A stretch of DNA of 64,000 nucleotides from Terasakiella magnetica (lineage in GTDB: Bacteria > Pseudomonadota > Alphaproteobacteria > Rhodospirillales > Magnetospirillaceae): NCBI GenBank assembly GCA_902729415.1, contig CACVCF010000556.1, positions 101,614 to 165,613 of the forward strand. The letters run 5' to 3'. The notes beneath the pieces are model-generated. The model searched no databases. It worked only from the letters and a program-made list of their open reading frames with translations, and was not told the origin of the DNA. This document shows, one piece after another, positions 27,058 to 35,621 of the stretch (positions are counted from its first letter, which is position 1; every line of letters begins with the position of its first letter). The position numbers and the translations under genes are program-made.

Positions 27058-29217
27058 ATGCGTGACAATGGCCCTGTGACCAATCGTGAGGTCGAACTCA
27101 AAGACGGCGAGATGCTGGTCTCGCGCACAGATCCTGGCGGACGGATCACCTTCGTCAATAAGGCGTTCATTGACATCAGCGGCTTTACCGAGGCCGAACT
27201 GGTGGGGGCGCCGCATAATCTGGTCCGCCACCCGCATATGCCCAAGGAGGCCTTCGCCGATCTGTGGGCCGCCATCAAGGGCGGCCGCCCGTGGGAGGGC
27301 TTCGTCAAGAATCGCTGCAAGAACGGTGATTTCTACTGGGTTCGCGCCAATGTAACCCCTGCCATCGAAAACGGCCAGATCACCGGTTTCATTTCCATCC
27401 GCTCCAAGCCCAGCCGGGCCCAGATCGCCACCGCCGAAAAAGTCTATGAGATGTTCCGCACCGGCAAGGCGGCGGGCATGACCATTACCGACGGCCGCGT
27501 GGTGTCACAATCCCTGGCGGGCAAGATCGCCAGCTTCAAGAATTCCATCAGCGGCCGCCTGACCGGTGTTCTGACCGGCCTCGCCCTGCTGATGCTGGTG
27601 GTGGGCTGGCTGGGCGTCTCCGGAATACGAGGCATCAACCACGATCTGGAGGCTGTCTATAAGGACAACACCCTTCCCGCCATCGCCCTGGCCCAGATCG
27701 CCGACTTGCTGCAAGAAAATCTGCGGCAGATCACGACCATCGAAGTCGAGTTGTTGCGCGGCGAGCACTGGCGCCCCACCGCCGACCGCCTGGCTGAGAT
27801 CGAGCGCAACGCCGCCGTCATCACCAAAACCTGGGACAGCTATGCCGCCCAGAACCACACGGTGGAAGAGCGCAAGCTGGCGGATGCCTTCACTGTCAGC
27901 CGCAAGGATTTCCTGACTCAGGGCTTGCAGCCGGCCGTGGAACTGGCCCGCAAGGGTGATGGCGTGGCGCTGGGCAAGCTGATGGGTGAAGTGGTTTTGC
28001 CCAATTTCAACAAGACCCACGCCCCCCTCGAAGCCCTGATTGCCTATCAGAGCACAGATGCGGGCAATGTCTTCGCCCAATCCAGCGCTCATGGCGACAA
28101 TCTGACTACCTTGCTGATCGGCGCCCTGGTAATTGCCCTGATCCTGGCCACTATTCTGGGATTGTGGATCATGGGGACCATCCGCCGCCCCATGAAGGCG
28201 ATGGAACGCCATTTCGATGCCATTGCCGCCGGGAACATGGCCTATGAAATCCCCCTGGCCGAGATCGGCGAGTTCAATCAGATGCACGCTCTGCTCCGCG
28301 CCCTGAAGGCCAAGCTGGGCTACAATCAGCTCGAAAAGGCAGAGCTGGACCGTCAGGCCGAGGAAAAGCGCCATATCGAATTGAACCGCGTCGCCTCATC
28401 CCTGGAGAGCCGGGTCAAGGGCGTGGTCGATCTGATCGACGTCTCTTCCGGCTCGCTGCTGGGCAACGCCCAGACCCTGTCCAGCAACGCCCAGGAAACC
28501 ATGGTGCAGGCGGGCAACGTCACCGCCATGACCGGCCAGGTCACCTCCAACGTCCAAGCGGTATCGGCGGCCACCCACGAATTGTCATCGTCGGTAACCG
28601 AGATTTCGCGTCAGGTCTCCCATGCCGCCACCATCTCCCGCGATGCCGTGCGCCAAGCGGGCGAAACCGACCGTATGGTGCGCAGTCTGGCCGAAGCCGC
28701 ACAGAAGATCGGCGATGTGGTCAAGCTGATCAATGATATCGCGTCGCAGACCAACCTGTTGGCCTTGAACGCCACCATCGAGGCCGCCCGCGCCGGTGAA
28801 GCAGGCAAGGGCTTTGCCGTGGTCGCCAATGAGGTCAAGCATCTCGCCAACCAGACCGCCAAGGCTACCGAGGAAATCGGCACCCAGATCACCGCCATCC
28901 AATCCGAAACCAATTCGGCGGTGGCAGCCATCAGCTCTATCTCCAACACCATCGAAAACATCAACGAACTGTCCTCGGCCATCGCCGCAGCGGTGGAGGA
29001 GCAGGGCGCCGCCACCAATGAAATCGCCCGCTCGGTCGAACAGGCCGCCCATGGCACCGCGACTGCGGCCGAAAATGTCGAGATCGTCTCCGGTGCCGCC
29101 GAGGAAACCAAGATGATGGCGGATCAGGTCTATACCGCCGCCGATGGCCTCAAGAGCGCCTCCAACCAGCTGGCTCAGGAAGTGGCGGGCTTCATCCGCG
29201 AGATCCGCAACGCATAG
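27058..29217 (+). CDS. Aer-type chemoreceptor with N-terminal PAS domain
   Basis: The 719-residue receptor begins with a cytoplasmic PAS domain (about 20-120). [20 protein letters not shown] and [14 protein letters not shown] are very close to E. coli Aer, whose PAS binds FAD to sense redox state. Unlike Aer it then has two membrane helices (about 167-188 and 352-372) around a roughly 160-residue periplasmic helical domain, a HAMP domain, and the signalling hairpin with [20 protein letters not shown] (about 567-586). It should signal through CheA/CheW to the flagellum. The start is ATG 27058 after GGCGGAGAAGAG. No cognate che genes are present. It ends at a strong terminator. Confidence 0.9.
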   Translation: MRDNGPVTNREVELKDGEMLVSRTDPGGRITFVNKAFIDISGFTEAELVGAPHNLVRHPHMPKEAFADLWAAIKGGRPWEGFVKNRCKNGDFYWVRANVTPAIENGQITGFISIRSKPSRAQIATAEKVYEMFRTGKAAGMTITDGRVVSQSLAGKIASFKNSISGRLTGVLTGLALLMLVVGWLGVSGIRGINHDLEAVYKDNTLPAIALAQIADLLQENLRQITTIEVELLRGEHWRPTADRLAEIERNAAVITKTWDSYAAQNHTVEERKLADAFTVSRKDFLTQGLQPAVELARKGDGVALGKLMGEVVLPNFNKTHAPLEALIAYQSTDAGNVFAQSSAHGDNLTTLLIGALVIALILATILGLWIMGTIRRPMKAMERHFDAIAAGNMAYEIPLAEIGEFNQMHALLRALKAKLGYNQLEKAELDRQAEEKRHIELNRVASSLESRVKGVVDLIDVSSGSLLGNAQTLSSNAQETMVQAGNVTAMTGQVTSNVQAVSAATHELSSSVTEISRQVSHAATISRDAVRQAGETDRMVRSLAEAAQKIGDVVKLINDIASQTNLLALNATIEAARAGEAGKGFAVVANEVKHLANQTAKATEEIGTQITAIQSETNSAVAAISSISNTIENINELSSAIAAAVEEQGAATNEIARSVEQAAHGTATAAENVEIVSGAAEETKMMADQVYTAADGLKSASNQLAQEVAGFIREIRNA

Positions 29218-29232
29218 CAGACCCGAAAGCAG

Positions 29233-29270
29233 AAGAGCCGAGCCCATATTATGGACTCGGCTCTTTTTTT
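29233..29270 (+). terminator. Rho-independent terminator of the chemoreceptor gene
   Basis: AAGAGCCGAG pairs perfectly with CTCGGCTCTT, with a smaller CCAT/ATGG stem inside, followed by a T-run to 29270. It starts 16 bases after the receptor stop codon. Confidence 0.92.
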
Positions 29271-29369
29271 GCCGACTAGAGCAATTTCCGACCTGAATGA
29301 ATCGCAGGGGATTCCCACGGCGACGTTTTTGTGATTCATCATGTCTGCTGGAGCGGGAGGCCAGCCGAC

Positions 29370-29747
29370 ATGGGAAAATGCCTTTCCGACGATTTGAGGG
29401 AGCGGGTCATCGCCGCAGTTGAGGCCGGGGCATCACGGCGTCAGGCCGCTGCCCGATTTGGGGTCAGCGTAGCGAGTGCGATCCGCTGGATGCAGGCGTG
29501 GCGGGACCAGGGCGAGGCCAAAGCGAGGCCTCAAGGTGGCGACCGGCGATCCTCGCACGTTGAAGCCCATGCTGATTTCCTGCTGGCCGAGATCGAGGTG
29601 ACGCCGGACATCACCTTGGCTGAACTCCAGGCGCTCATGAGGGAGCGCGGTGCCCCGGTCGGCATCGCATCGTTGTGGCGTTTCTTCAACCGGCGGCAAA
29701 TCACTCTCAAAAAAAACCGCGCACGCCGCCGAGCAACAACGGCCTGA
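29370..29747 (+). CDS. IS630 transposase, N-terminal ORF (helix-turn-helix)
   Basis: The 125-residue product has the DNA-binding part of an IS630 transposase: [20 protein letters not shown] and [19 protein letters not shown] form the first helix-turn-helix, and [20 protein letters not shown] the second. The start is ATG 29370, with GGGAGG upstream. Near its end it reads [15 protein letters not shown] across an eight-A run, where the next frame continues the protein. It is probably joined to the catalytic ORF by frameshifting or transcript slippage. Confidence 0.88.
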   Translation: MGKCLSDDLRERVIAAVEAGASRRQAAARFGVSVASAIRWMQAWRDQGEAKARPQGGDRRSSHVEAHADFLLAEIEVTPDITLAELQALMRERGAPVGIASLWRFFNRRQITLKKNRARRRATTA

Positions 29748-30315
29748 CGTCGCCGAAAGGCGCTGGATTTGGTTCGAGGAGCAACCGGACCTCGACCTGG
29801 AGCGGTTGGTCTTCATTGACGAAACCGGCGCCACGACCAAGATGGCCCGATTACGAGGGCGATCCAGACGCGGAGAACGCTGCCGCGCCGCAGTACCCCA
29901 CGGCCATTGGAAGACAACGACCTTCACGGGAGCATTGCGCTTGTCTGGAATGACGGCCCCGATGGTGCTCGATGGTCCGATGACCGGCCCCGCCTTTGTC
30001 GCCTATGTAGAACAGGTGCTGGTGCCGACGCTATCGTCGGGAGACATCGTCATTCTCGACAATCTTCCCGCCCACAAGGTCTCCGGCGTGCGTAGCGCTA
30101 TCGAGGCTATCGGGGCCGAAGTCCGATACCTTCCGCCCTACTCGCCAGACTTCAACCCCATCGAAATGGCCTTTGCCAAACTCAAGGCCTTCCTACGTAG
30201 GGCTGCCGCCCGAACGGTCTCTGAACTTTGGGACGCTATTGCCGAGGCCATCGACCAGTACTCTCCCGCCGAATGCCTGAACTACTTCATCCATGCCGGA
30301 TATGATCCAGATTGA
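29650..30315 (+). CDS. IS630 transposase, catalytic DDE ORF
   Basis: The 221-codon frame contains the DDE domain: first Asp in [16 protein letters not shown], second Asp in ILDNLPAHK, Glu in [20 protein letters not shown]. The true homology begins near the A8 run at 29709-29716, in [20 protein letters not shown]. Fusion to the upstream frame requires a +1 shift (or loss of one A, or gain of two, in the transcript). If fused, the protein would be about 314 residues, the normal IS630 size. Confidence 0.9.
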   Translation: MPRSASHRCGVSSTGGKSLSKKTAHAAEQQRPDVAERRWIWFEEQPDLDLERLVFIDETGATTKMARLRGRSRRGERCRAAVPHGHWKTTTFTGALRLSGMTAPMVLDGPMTGPAFVAYVEQVLVPTLSSGDIVILDNLPAHKVSGVRSAIEAIGAEVRYLPPYSPDFNPIEMAFAKLKAFLRRAAARTVSELWDAIAEAIDQYSPAECLNYFIHAGYDPD

Positions 30316-30333
30316 TCGGAAATTGCTCTAGTC

Positions 30334-30528
30334 TCAGGCGGAGGTGCTGGCGGCTGCGGCCGCGGGTAACAATTGCTCCACCAGGATGCGGGCAATGCCG
30401 GGGGTCAGGGAGGGATCGCGGGCCAGCAGCACGGCACGGGCGGCATAACCCGTCTCCGCTTCGTCCAGCCCTATCACCTGCGCGGCGGCGATGGCGCGGC
30501 TTATAATCTCGATGAGCGAGTCCGCCAT
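30334..30528 (-). CDS. Small hypothetical protein next to the IS element
   Basis: The 64-residue product (MADSLIEIISRAIAAAQVIG onward) is Ala-rich and probably helical, with a C-terminal PAAAAAS tail. No family was recognised. Its stop lies 3 bases outside the IS630 target duplication, so the insertion spared it. The start is uncertain: a longer in-frame version begins at 30576. No convincing ribosome-binding site is seen, so it may be a chance frame. Confidence 0.35.
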   Translation of the reverse strand: MADSLIEIISRAIAAAQVIGLDEAETGYAARAVLLARDPSLTPGIARILVEQLLPAAAAASTSA

Positions 30529-30816
30529 GGTTTCAGCCCGATCTTCAAACGTTGCGATTCTACCCGCGATCATCATCCGACCACGGTCCGTCTTGCACCA
30601 CCAGCAAAGGGAAAGGAGTTGTAAGGCCAAGTCGTACCCCCCCCCGCCGTTTTGGTCAGATGTGATTCCCTGTGACGAAAGTTACGCCGCATCAGCCCCC
30701 ACCCGTTCAGGCGGGAGTGGGTGGGGACTCATGGGCGGGACGTCGGCTTTGCATGAAGCCCGGAGGCGCTTTGGAGCTATCAATGCTGCAGCGCAACATT
30801 TTACAGGAGGAGAGCC
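30529..30816. other. Intergenic region with GC-rich hairpin and C9 run
   Basis: No gene is supported in these 288 bases. They contain a nine-C run (30637-30645), then an imperfect hairpin in which CCCCCACCC (about 30696) pairs with GGGTGGGG (about 30724). The end leads into the strong Shine-Dalgarno sequence of the micro-ORF and should contain the promoter of the hemerythrin/yceI group. Confidence 0.4.
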
Positions 30817-30882
30817 ATGTATCTCCTGATTGAACTGATCTCGGCCCTCGCCGCCATCATCATGCCCCAGAGCAGCGATTGA
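30817..30882 (+). CDS. Micro-ORF encoding a 21-residue hydrophobic peptide
   Basis: ATG 30817 follows AGGAGGAGAG at ideal spacing, the strongest ribosome-binding site in the region. The peptide begins MYLLIELISALAAIIMPQSS and ends in Asp. Residues 3-16 are almost entirely hydrophobic, so it could be a tiny membrane peptide. It ends 21 bases before a perfect hairpin and 51 bases before the hemerythrin start. It could be a real small membrane protein or a leader peptide controlling the hairpin. Confidence 0.55.
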   Translation: MYLLIELISALAAIIMPQSSD

Positions 30883-30903
30883 ACCTTCACCCCAGCATTC
30901 CCA

Positions 30904-30928
30904 CCTCCCTGAGGTAACCTCAGGGAGG
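30904..30928 (+). promoter_or_regulatory. Hairpin sequestering the hemerythrin Shine-Dalgarno sequence
   Basis: CCTCCCTGAGG-TAA-CCTCAGGGAGG forms a perfect 11-bp stem with a 3-base loop. The 3' arm contains GGGAGG, the ribosome-binding site for the ATG at 30934. No T-run follows, so it is not a normal terminator. It should block translation initiation unless opened, for example by temperature, a ribosome, protein or sRNA. Confidence 0.65.
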
Positions 30929-30933
30929 GGAAT

Positions 30934-31329
30934 ATGGAAACAGCCAAAACCTCTGCCGCCAGCCAGTCCATCATGGATGGCGAACATCGTATCCAGATGC
31001 GGTTGATCGTCGCCCTGGAGCAAGCCCTGGCCCGAGGCTTTCCTGAGGATGAGGTGTCCACCATCCTCGACCGCCTGACCCAATATTCCAACATCCACTT
31101 CATGTCGGAACAGCTATTGATGCGGCTGCATTCCTATCCCGACCAGGGCTGCCACGAGGATGCCCATGACGAGCTGATCGAGCAACTGCAGCGCGTCCGG
31201 CAAAGTGTCGGCAGCCAGCCCCCTTCCCCCTCCTCAGCCAATATCTTGCTGCTGAAGCAGTGGCTTCTAAATCATATCCGCAGCCACGATCGTGCATTCG
31301 AGCTGTTTTTGGAAATGAGCGATCCGTGA
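30934..31329 (+). CDS. Hemerythrin-like protein
   Basis: The 131-residue, all-helical protein has a hemerythrin-type pattern of putative di-iron ligands: His in DGEHRIQMRL, HFMSEQLLM (H-x3-E), HEDAHDELIE, and the C-terminal HIRSHDRAF (H-x4-D). Bacterial hemerythrins bind O2 or sense redox and NO. It starts just after a hairpin that buries its Shine-Dalgarno sequence. The next gene is yceI, 104 bases downstream. The function could be oxygen storage, signalling or iron-sulfur repair. Confidence 0.82.
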   Translation: METAKTSAASQSIMDGEHRIQMRLIVALEQALARGFPEDEVSTILDRLTQYSNIHFMSEQLLMRLHSYPDQGCHEDAHDELIEQLQRVRQSVGSQPPSPSSANILLLKQWLLNHIRSHDRAFELFLEMSDP

Positions 31330-31433
31330 TCGTCGCACACCTTGGAACAATGTGTTTCAAAAACACAAGATTGTCGCATTGGCAGCAAAGAGTACACTCA
31401 CCGTCAATTCTCCCTGTCCCCACGAGGTCCATC

Positions 31434-32042
31434 ATGAAGCTTGGAACCGCAATCCTTCTCGCCTCCCTCGCCCTTTCCGCCCCGGTCGCGGCCCAAGGTA
31501 TCGCCAGCACCGACCCGGCCAAGGTGGAAGCCGGCCATTACGCCGTTGATAAAACCCATGCCAAGATCATTTTTTCGTTCAACCATTTCGGCTTTTCCAC
31601 CTCTTACGGCTTTTTGAACGATTTTGACGCCAAGCTGGACTTCGATGCCAAGGCCCCGGCCAAGAGCGTCCTGGCCGTCACCGTCAACATGACCGGCATC
31701 GATACCACCGTGCCCAAGCTGGATGCCCACCTGAAGACCGCAGACTTCTTCGACGTAGAGAAGTTCCCCCAGGCCACCTTCAAGACCACCGCTATCGAGG
31801 TGACCGGCCCCGCCACCGGCAAGATCACCGGCGACCTCACCTTGCACGGCGTCACCAAGCCGGTGGTTCTCGACACCACTTTCAACGGCGGCGGCGTCAA
31901 TCCGGTCAGCAAGTCCACCGTGGTCGGCTTCAACGCCACGGCCAAGCTGAGCCGCAGCGAGTTCGGCATCGGCAAATTCGTGCCCATGGTCGGCGATGAG
32001 GTAACGCTGACCATCAGCAGCGAATTTGTCCGCCAGCCCTGA
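31434..32042 (+). CDS. YceI-family periplasmic protein (first copy)
   Basis: The 202-residue protein has a signal peptide (MKLGTAILLASLALSAPVAA, cleavage near AQG) and the YceI lipocalin-like barrel: YAVDKTHAKIIFSFNHFGFS, KLDAHLKTADFFDVEKFPQA, GDLTLHGVTKPV and SRSEFGIGKFVP. YceI barrels bind isoprenoid chains such as polyprenyl or quinone tails. The start is ATG 31434 after CGAGG; the longer frame overlaps the hemerythrin gene. It is followed 2 bases later by cytochrome b561. Confidence 0.93.
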   Translation: MKLGTAILLASLALSAPVAAQGIASTDPAKVEAGHYAVDKTHAKIIFSFNHFGFSTSYGFLNDFDAKLDFDAKAPAKSVLAVTVNMTGIDTTVPKLDAHLKTADFFDVEKFPQATFKTTAIEVTGPATGKITGDLTLHGVTKPVVLDTTFNGGGVNPVSKSTVVGFNATAKLSRSEFGIGKFVPMVGDEVTLTISSEFVRQP

Positions 32043-32044
32043 TC

Positions 32045-32593
32045 ATGTCAGGACGGGCACGTTATGATGCCGTCGCCATGGGCCTGCATTGGCTGATGGC
32101 GGCGGCGATCCTGGGACTGTTGGGCGCGGGGCTGTACATGACCAGCCTTCGCCCCGGTTCCCCCCAACAATTCCAGCTTTACCAGATCCATAAATCCGTG
32201 GGAGCGGCCGTATTCATCCTGACCCTCGCACGTCTGGTCTGGCGTCTGGGCCACCGGCCGCCGCCCCTGCCCGCCGCCATGAGCCGGGCCGAACGGGCCG
32301 TCGCCCATGCCGGTCATTGGACGCTCTACAGCTTGATGGTGGTCCTACCGCTGGTGGGCTGGGCGGTGGTCTCGACCTCGCCGTTCAACATCCCGACCCT
32401 GCTGTTCGGCACCATTCCGCTGCCCCATCTGCCGCTGCCGCGCAGTATCAACGATGCCGCCAAACTGGCCCATACCGCCGGAGCCTGGATTATGATCGTC
32501 ACCCTGGCGGGTCATGTCGGCGCCGCACTTCGCCACCACTTCCTTTTGCGCGACGACGTGCTGTCGCGCATGCTGCCCCGGAGAAAAACATGA
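32045..32593 (+). CDS. Cytochrome b561
   Basis: The 182-residue di-haem membrane protein has four helices. Candidate haem-ligand His residues are in MGLHWLMAA, YQIHKSVGAAVFIL, AHAGHWTLYSLM and AGAWIMIVTLAGHVGAALRHHF. Bacterial b561 proteins move electrons between quinol and periplasmic acceptors, including superoxide in E. coli CybB. It lies between two yceI genes, 2 bases after the first and overlapping the second by 4, so the three are one translational unit. Confidence 0.92.
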   Translation: MSGRARYDAVAMGLHWLMAAAILGLLGAGLYMTSLRPGSPQQFQLYQIHKSVGAAVFILTLARLVWRLGHRPPPLPAAMSRAERAVAHAGHWTLYSLMVVLPLVGWAVVSTSPFNIPTLLFGTIPLPHLPLPRSINDAAKLAHTAGAWIMIVTLAGHVGAALRHHFLLRDDVLSRMLPRRKT

Positions 32594-33153
32594 TGGTCCG
32601 CCCCCTGCTTGCCGCCTTCGCCTTGGTCCTGCTGAGCGGCTTTGGCACCCAGGCCGCCGAGTGGAACGTAGAGTCAGGCAAGAGCCGCCTGGGCTTTGTC
32701 GGCAACCAGGGCGGAGCCCCCTTCGAGGGCAGCTTCAGCCGCTGGAGCGCCAAGATCGATTTTGACCCCGCCAACCCGGCGGCGGGCAGCGCGGTGGTCG
32801 AAATCGATATGACCAGCGCCGCCACCGGTGACAAGTCCAGGGACGAAGCCCTGCCCCAAGGCGAATGGTTCGATGCCAAGGCCTTCCCCAAGGCCCGCTT
32901 CGAGGCCAAGAGCTTCCGCGCCAAGGGCGGGAATGCCTATGAGGCGGTAGGCACCCTCGGCATCCGCAACATCAAGAAGGATGTGGTGCTCCCCTTCACC
33001 CTCGACACCACGGGAACCAGTGCCCACGCCAAAGGCCGGCTCGAACTGATCCGCACCGATTACGGCGTCGGCCAAGGCGCTTTCGCCACCCCCCAGATGG
33101 TGGCGCTGGAAGTTGCGGTGGTGCTGGATATACAGGCCACCCGCAAGCCCTAG
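32590..33153 (+). CDS. YceI-family periplasmic protein (second copy)
   Basis: The 187-residue protein has a signal peptide (MMVRPLLAAFALVLLSGFGT, cleavage near QAA) and a YceI barrel with SRLGFVGNQGGAPFEGSFSR, EALPQGEWFDAKAFPKARFE and GTLGIRNIKKDVVLPF. It is clearly divergent from the first copy: shorter and lacking its FNHFGFS motif. The ATG overlaps the b561 stop (ATGATG/TGA). Two different YceI proteins around one b561 suggest a quinone-linked redox or lipid-carrier function; this is inference. Confidence 0.92.
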   Translation: MMVRPLLAAFALVLLSGFGTQAAEWNVESGKSRLGFVGNQGGAPFEGSFSRWSAKIDFDPANPAAGSAVVEIDMTSAATGDKSRDEALPQGEWFDAKAFPKARFEAKSFRAKGGNAYEAVGTLGIRNIKKDVVLPFTLDTTGTSAHAKGRLELIRTDYGVGQGAFATPQMVALEVAVVLDIQATRKP

Positions 33154-33338
33154 GTTCGAGACTCGATCAGGCCCACCAGACGACGATAGCCGCGAGTGCG
33201 ACGGCTGCGCTTTGCGAGACGATGCACGAAGGAAGGCGCAAGGCCTGGCGGCCTCCCCGCATGGAACAACGGAGTGATCCCAATTGGCCGGAAATTGCTC
33301 TAGTCGCGGTCAGCCACATCAAGATGAGTTCATCTCAA
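33154..33338. other. Intergenic region with an IS-end-like remnant
   Basis: CGGAAATTGCTCTAG (33289-33303) is identical to the right end plus target flank of the IS630 copy at 30317-30331. The 130 bases before it show a short minus-strand frame ending AFVHRLAKR-like (PSFVHRLAKRSRRTRGYRRL) that matches no known gene here. It may be the decayed end of another element sharing the terminus. No gene is supported. Confidence 0.45.
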
Positions 33339-35621
33339 TCAGGGCGTGGTACGACTGACTTCCTCTCGATTGAGCAATAACGCCGCTGTCGCTTTCGCCT
33401 CAATTCGCTCCGCCGGGAAGGTCACGGTAACAGTGGTTCCGACCCCCTTTCCGCTGCTGATGGCCATCACGCCGCCATGCAGTTCCACCAAGCCTTGGGT
33501 CAGGGGCAGCCCCAGTCCGGTTCCCTCGTGGGAACGAGACAGCCCCGAATCCACCTGACCAAACACCGTGAGCGCCTTTGAAATATCGGCTTCATCCATG
33601 CCGATACCGGTATCAGAGACAAAGACCTCCATCGCCCCCAGCACGGTCAAACGTGCCGATACCGTGACGGTTCCACCCTCGGGGGTGAACTTCACGGCGT
33701 TGGAGACGAGGTTAAGAACGATCTGCTTTAACCGCCTCTCATCCGCTCGTAGCCGAGGGAGGTCTGACGGCACGTCATCGAGCACGATCACCTTACCTTT
33801 TTCCGCTCGCGGCACGATCAGTCGAATGGTGGCCTCGACCACCTCCCTGAGGCGAACAGATTCTTCGTGCAGGTCGATCTTGCCCGCATCAATGGCCGAC
33901 ACATCCAAGATGTCGTTGATAACGTCAAGCAGATGCAGGCCGGAATCATGAATATCGTTGATGTACTCCTCGAACTTTGGATTGGGAAATGGGCCGAACA
34001 CACCGGCCAGCAGTGTTTCTGAATAACCGATCACTGCGTTCAAGGGAGTGCGCAGTTCGTGGCTCATGTTCGTCAGAATTTCCGACTTGGCACGGCTGGC
34101 AATTTCGGCCTGTTCCTTACCCAGCCTGATATTTTTTTCCGCCAGTTTGCGCTCGGTAATGTCCTCGTGCATGGCAACGAAATGGGTGATGGCGTTGCTC
34201 TCATCACGAACAGGGCTGATGCTAATGGAGGCCCAGAAAATCCGTCCGCCTTTACTGCGGTCCATCAACTCACCACGCCATTGCTGGCCTGACAGGATCG
34301 TTTTCCACAGGTCTTTGTAGACCTCGGGAGGCGTTTCACCAGACTTGATAAGCCGTGGCGTTTCGCCAATGGCCTCATCCACCTCATACCCCGTTATCTC
34401 GGTAAATTTTGGGTTCACGTATTCGATGATGCCATTCTTGTCGGTAATAAAGATCATCAAGGCGCTCTGCTCGACAGCCAAGGCCAGCTTGCGCCGTTCC
34501 TGAACCTCCAGACGAAGGTCGCGGGTCCGATCCCGAACCAGGTCCTCAAGATCATCCCGGTGGCGCGCCAGTTCAGCGTTAGATTGCTCCAGCAGGGCCG
34601 CCGTATGACGGCTGGCATTATCGGTCATGGCAAGATCACGGTTGCGCCCGATAAGCCGGAGAACCAAGCCGCATACGATCAGAGCGATGAAAGCAAAGAC
34701 CAAGGCCAATAAGATCAGGTTCCACCGCGATGGTGCCAAGCTGGCTTCGATATCCTCATAGGCAATACCAACCAGAACGACCGCGGGATAATCGGCAAGA
34801 CGCTTGAAAAAGATGTCACGCCGGACGCCATCAATGGAACTGGTCGTGGAGATGATCGTACCGGAAGGCTGGTCCCTCATGGTTGACCAATGCTCGACAT
34901 CAAGCAGAGTGCTGTCGAAGGCTTCGGCCGGAGGCTCTGGCTGGCGGGCAATCAACTTGGGGTCAAGCGTCATGATCGCTATCACGCTGTGTGGCCCCAA
35001 GCTATGGGATCGGAAGAACTCGATAATATGATTGGGTTCCAGAGTGAGAACAACTTCTCCTTCGAACCGACCATCACTCAATATTGGCCGCGCCAAACGA
35101 TATTGATATTTTCCCGTAATCTTTCCCAAGCGGGTGGCGCCAAGGAACGTGGTATCGCCCGGATGGCTCTGGAAATAGCGAAAATGATCCAGGGTCGCCA
35201 TGCTGCCAAACCCACGCAGCCGCTCACGCTCAACCGCTGATTGGAAAATTATGAAGCCATCGCGATCAATAACATAGGCAACACCAGAGAAGGTCTTGGC
35301 AGAATTGGGCTCTCCGATCTCATGGATATGTTCGGCCAACACCTGGGCATCACAATTTTCGCGGCAGAAAGCCCGGATCGCTCGCAAATAGCCGTCGGTG
35401 TAATCGAGCGTTCGGGATGATTGGGCCTCAAAGACAAGAAGAGTGCGCTCCGCCTCCTCGCGGGCGTGAATGAACCGATCACCGCGCAGCTCAAGGTAGC
35501 TATCAAGGCAGACGAGAGAGAATATGGCGATCACAGCAGCCGTCGAAACCAGTGCCCAGGCCTTGGCGCTAAAATTTTTAGCTGTGCCGACTTGCTGCAA
35601 ATGTCTCATCGAAGGCATCAT
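33339..35621 (-). CDS. PAS-domain sensor histidine kinase
   Basis: The protein of about 760 residues has an N-terminal helix (AWALVSTAAVIAIFSLVCL), an extracytoplasmic Cache-like sensor of about 260 residues (VAYVIDRDGFIIFQSA), and a second helix (LILLALVFAFIALIVCGLVL). A coiled coil, a PAS/PAC domain (NGIIEYVNPKFTEITGYEVD), HisKA with NMSHELRTPLNAV (His about 521), and HATPase with NAVKFTPEGG, DTGIGM and GTGLGLPL complete it. No receiver domain is attached and no response regulator is next to it. The start is uncertain: ATG 35621 fits the membrane helix. A longer frame reaches 35912 but adds low-quality sequence. Confidence 0.85.
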   Translation of the reverse strand: MMPSMRHLQQVGTAKNFSAKAWALVSTAAVIAIFSLVCLDSYLELRGDRFIHAREEAERTLLVFEAQSSRTLDYTDGYLRAIRAFCRENCDAQVLAEHIHEIGEPNSAKTFSGVAYVIDRDGFIIFQSAVERERLRGFGSMATLDHFRYFQSHPGDTTFLGATRLGKITGKYQYRLARPILSDGRFEGEVVLTLEPNHIIEFFRSHSLGPHSVIAIMTLDPKLIARQPEPPAEAFDSTLLDVEHWSTMRDQPSGTIISTTSSIDGVRRDIFFKRLADYPAVVLVGIAYEDIEASLAPSRWNLILLALVFAFIALIVCGLVLRLIGRNRDLAMTDNASRHTAALLEQSNAELARHRDDLEDLVRDRTRDLRLEVQERRKLALAVEQSALMIFITDKNGIIEYVNPKFTEITGYEVDEAIGETPRLIKSGETPPEVYKDLWKTILSGQQWRGELMDRSKGGRIFWASISISPVRDESNAITHFVAMHEDITERKLAEKNIRLGKEQAEIASRAKSEILTNMSHELRTPLNAVIGYSETLLAGVFGPFPNPKFEEYINDIHDSGLHLLDVINDILDVSAIDAGKIDLHEESVRLREVVEATIRLIVPRAEKGKVIVLDDVPSDLPRLRADERRLKQIVLNLVSNAVKFTPEGGTVTVSARLTVLGAMEVFVSDTGIGMDEADISKALTVFGQVDSGLSRSHEGTGLGLPLTQGLVELHGGVMAISSGKGVGTTVTVTFPAERIEAKATAALLLNREEVSRTTP

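Larger units (their letters stand above)
29279..30328 (+). mobile_element. IS630-family insertion sequence
   Basis: The 1050-bp element is bounded by 13-bp inverted repeats (GAGCAATTTCCGA at 29279-29291 and its complement at 30316-30328) and flanked by TA on both sides (29277-29278 and 30329-30330), the TA target duplication expected for IS630/Tc1-like elements. It carries two overlapping transposase frames. It landed in the convergent space between the chemoreceptor terminator and a small minus-strand ORF, interrupting no recognised gene. Confidence 0.93.

Noticed and set aside
29709..29716. IS630 transposase as a dead pseudogene
   Set aside because: Intact inverted repeats, TA duplication, full DDE motif and a slippery A8 run fit programmed slippage better than decay, though this is unproven.
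30529..30816. GC-rich hairpins as a CRISPR or attC-like array
   Set aside because: No regular repeat-spacer periodicity and only one hairpin; no cas or integrase gene.
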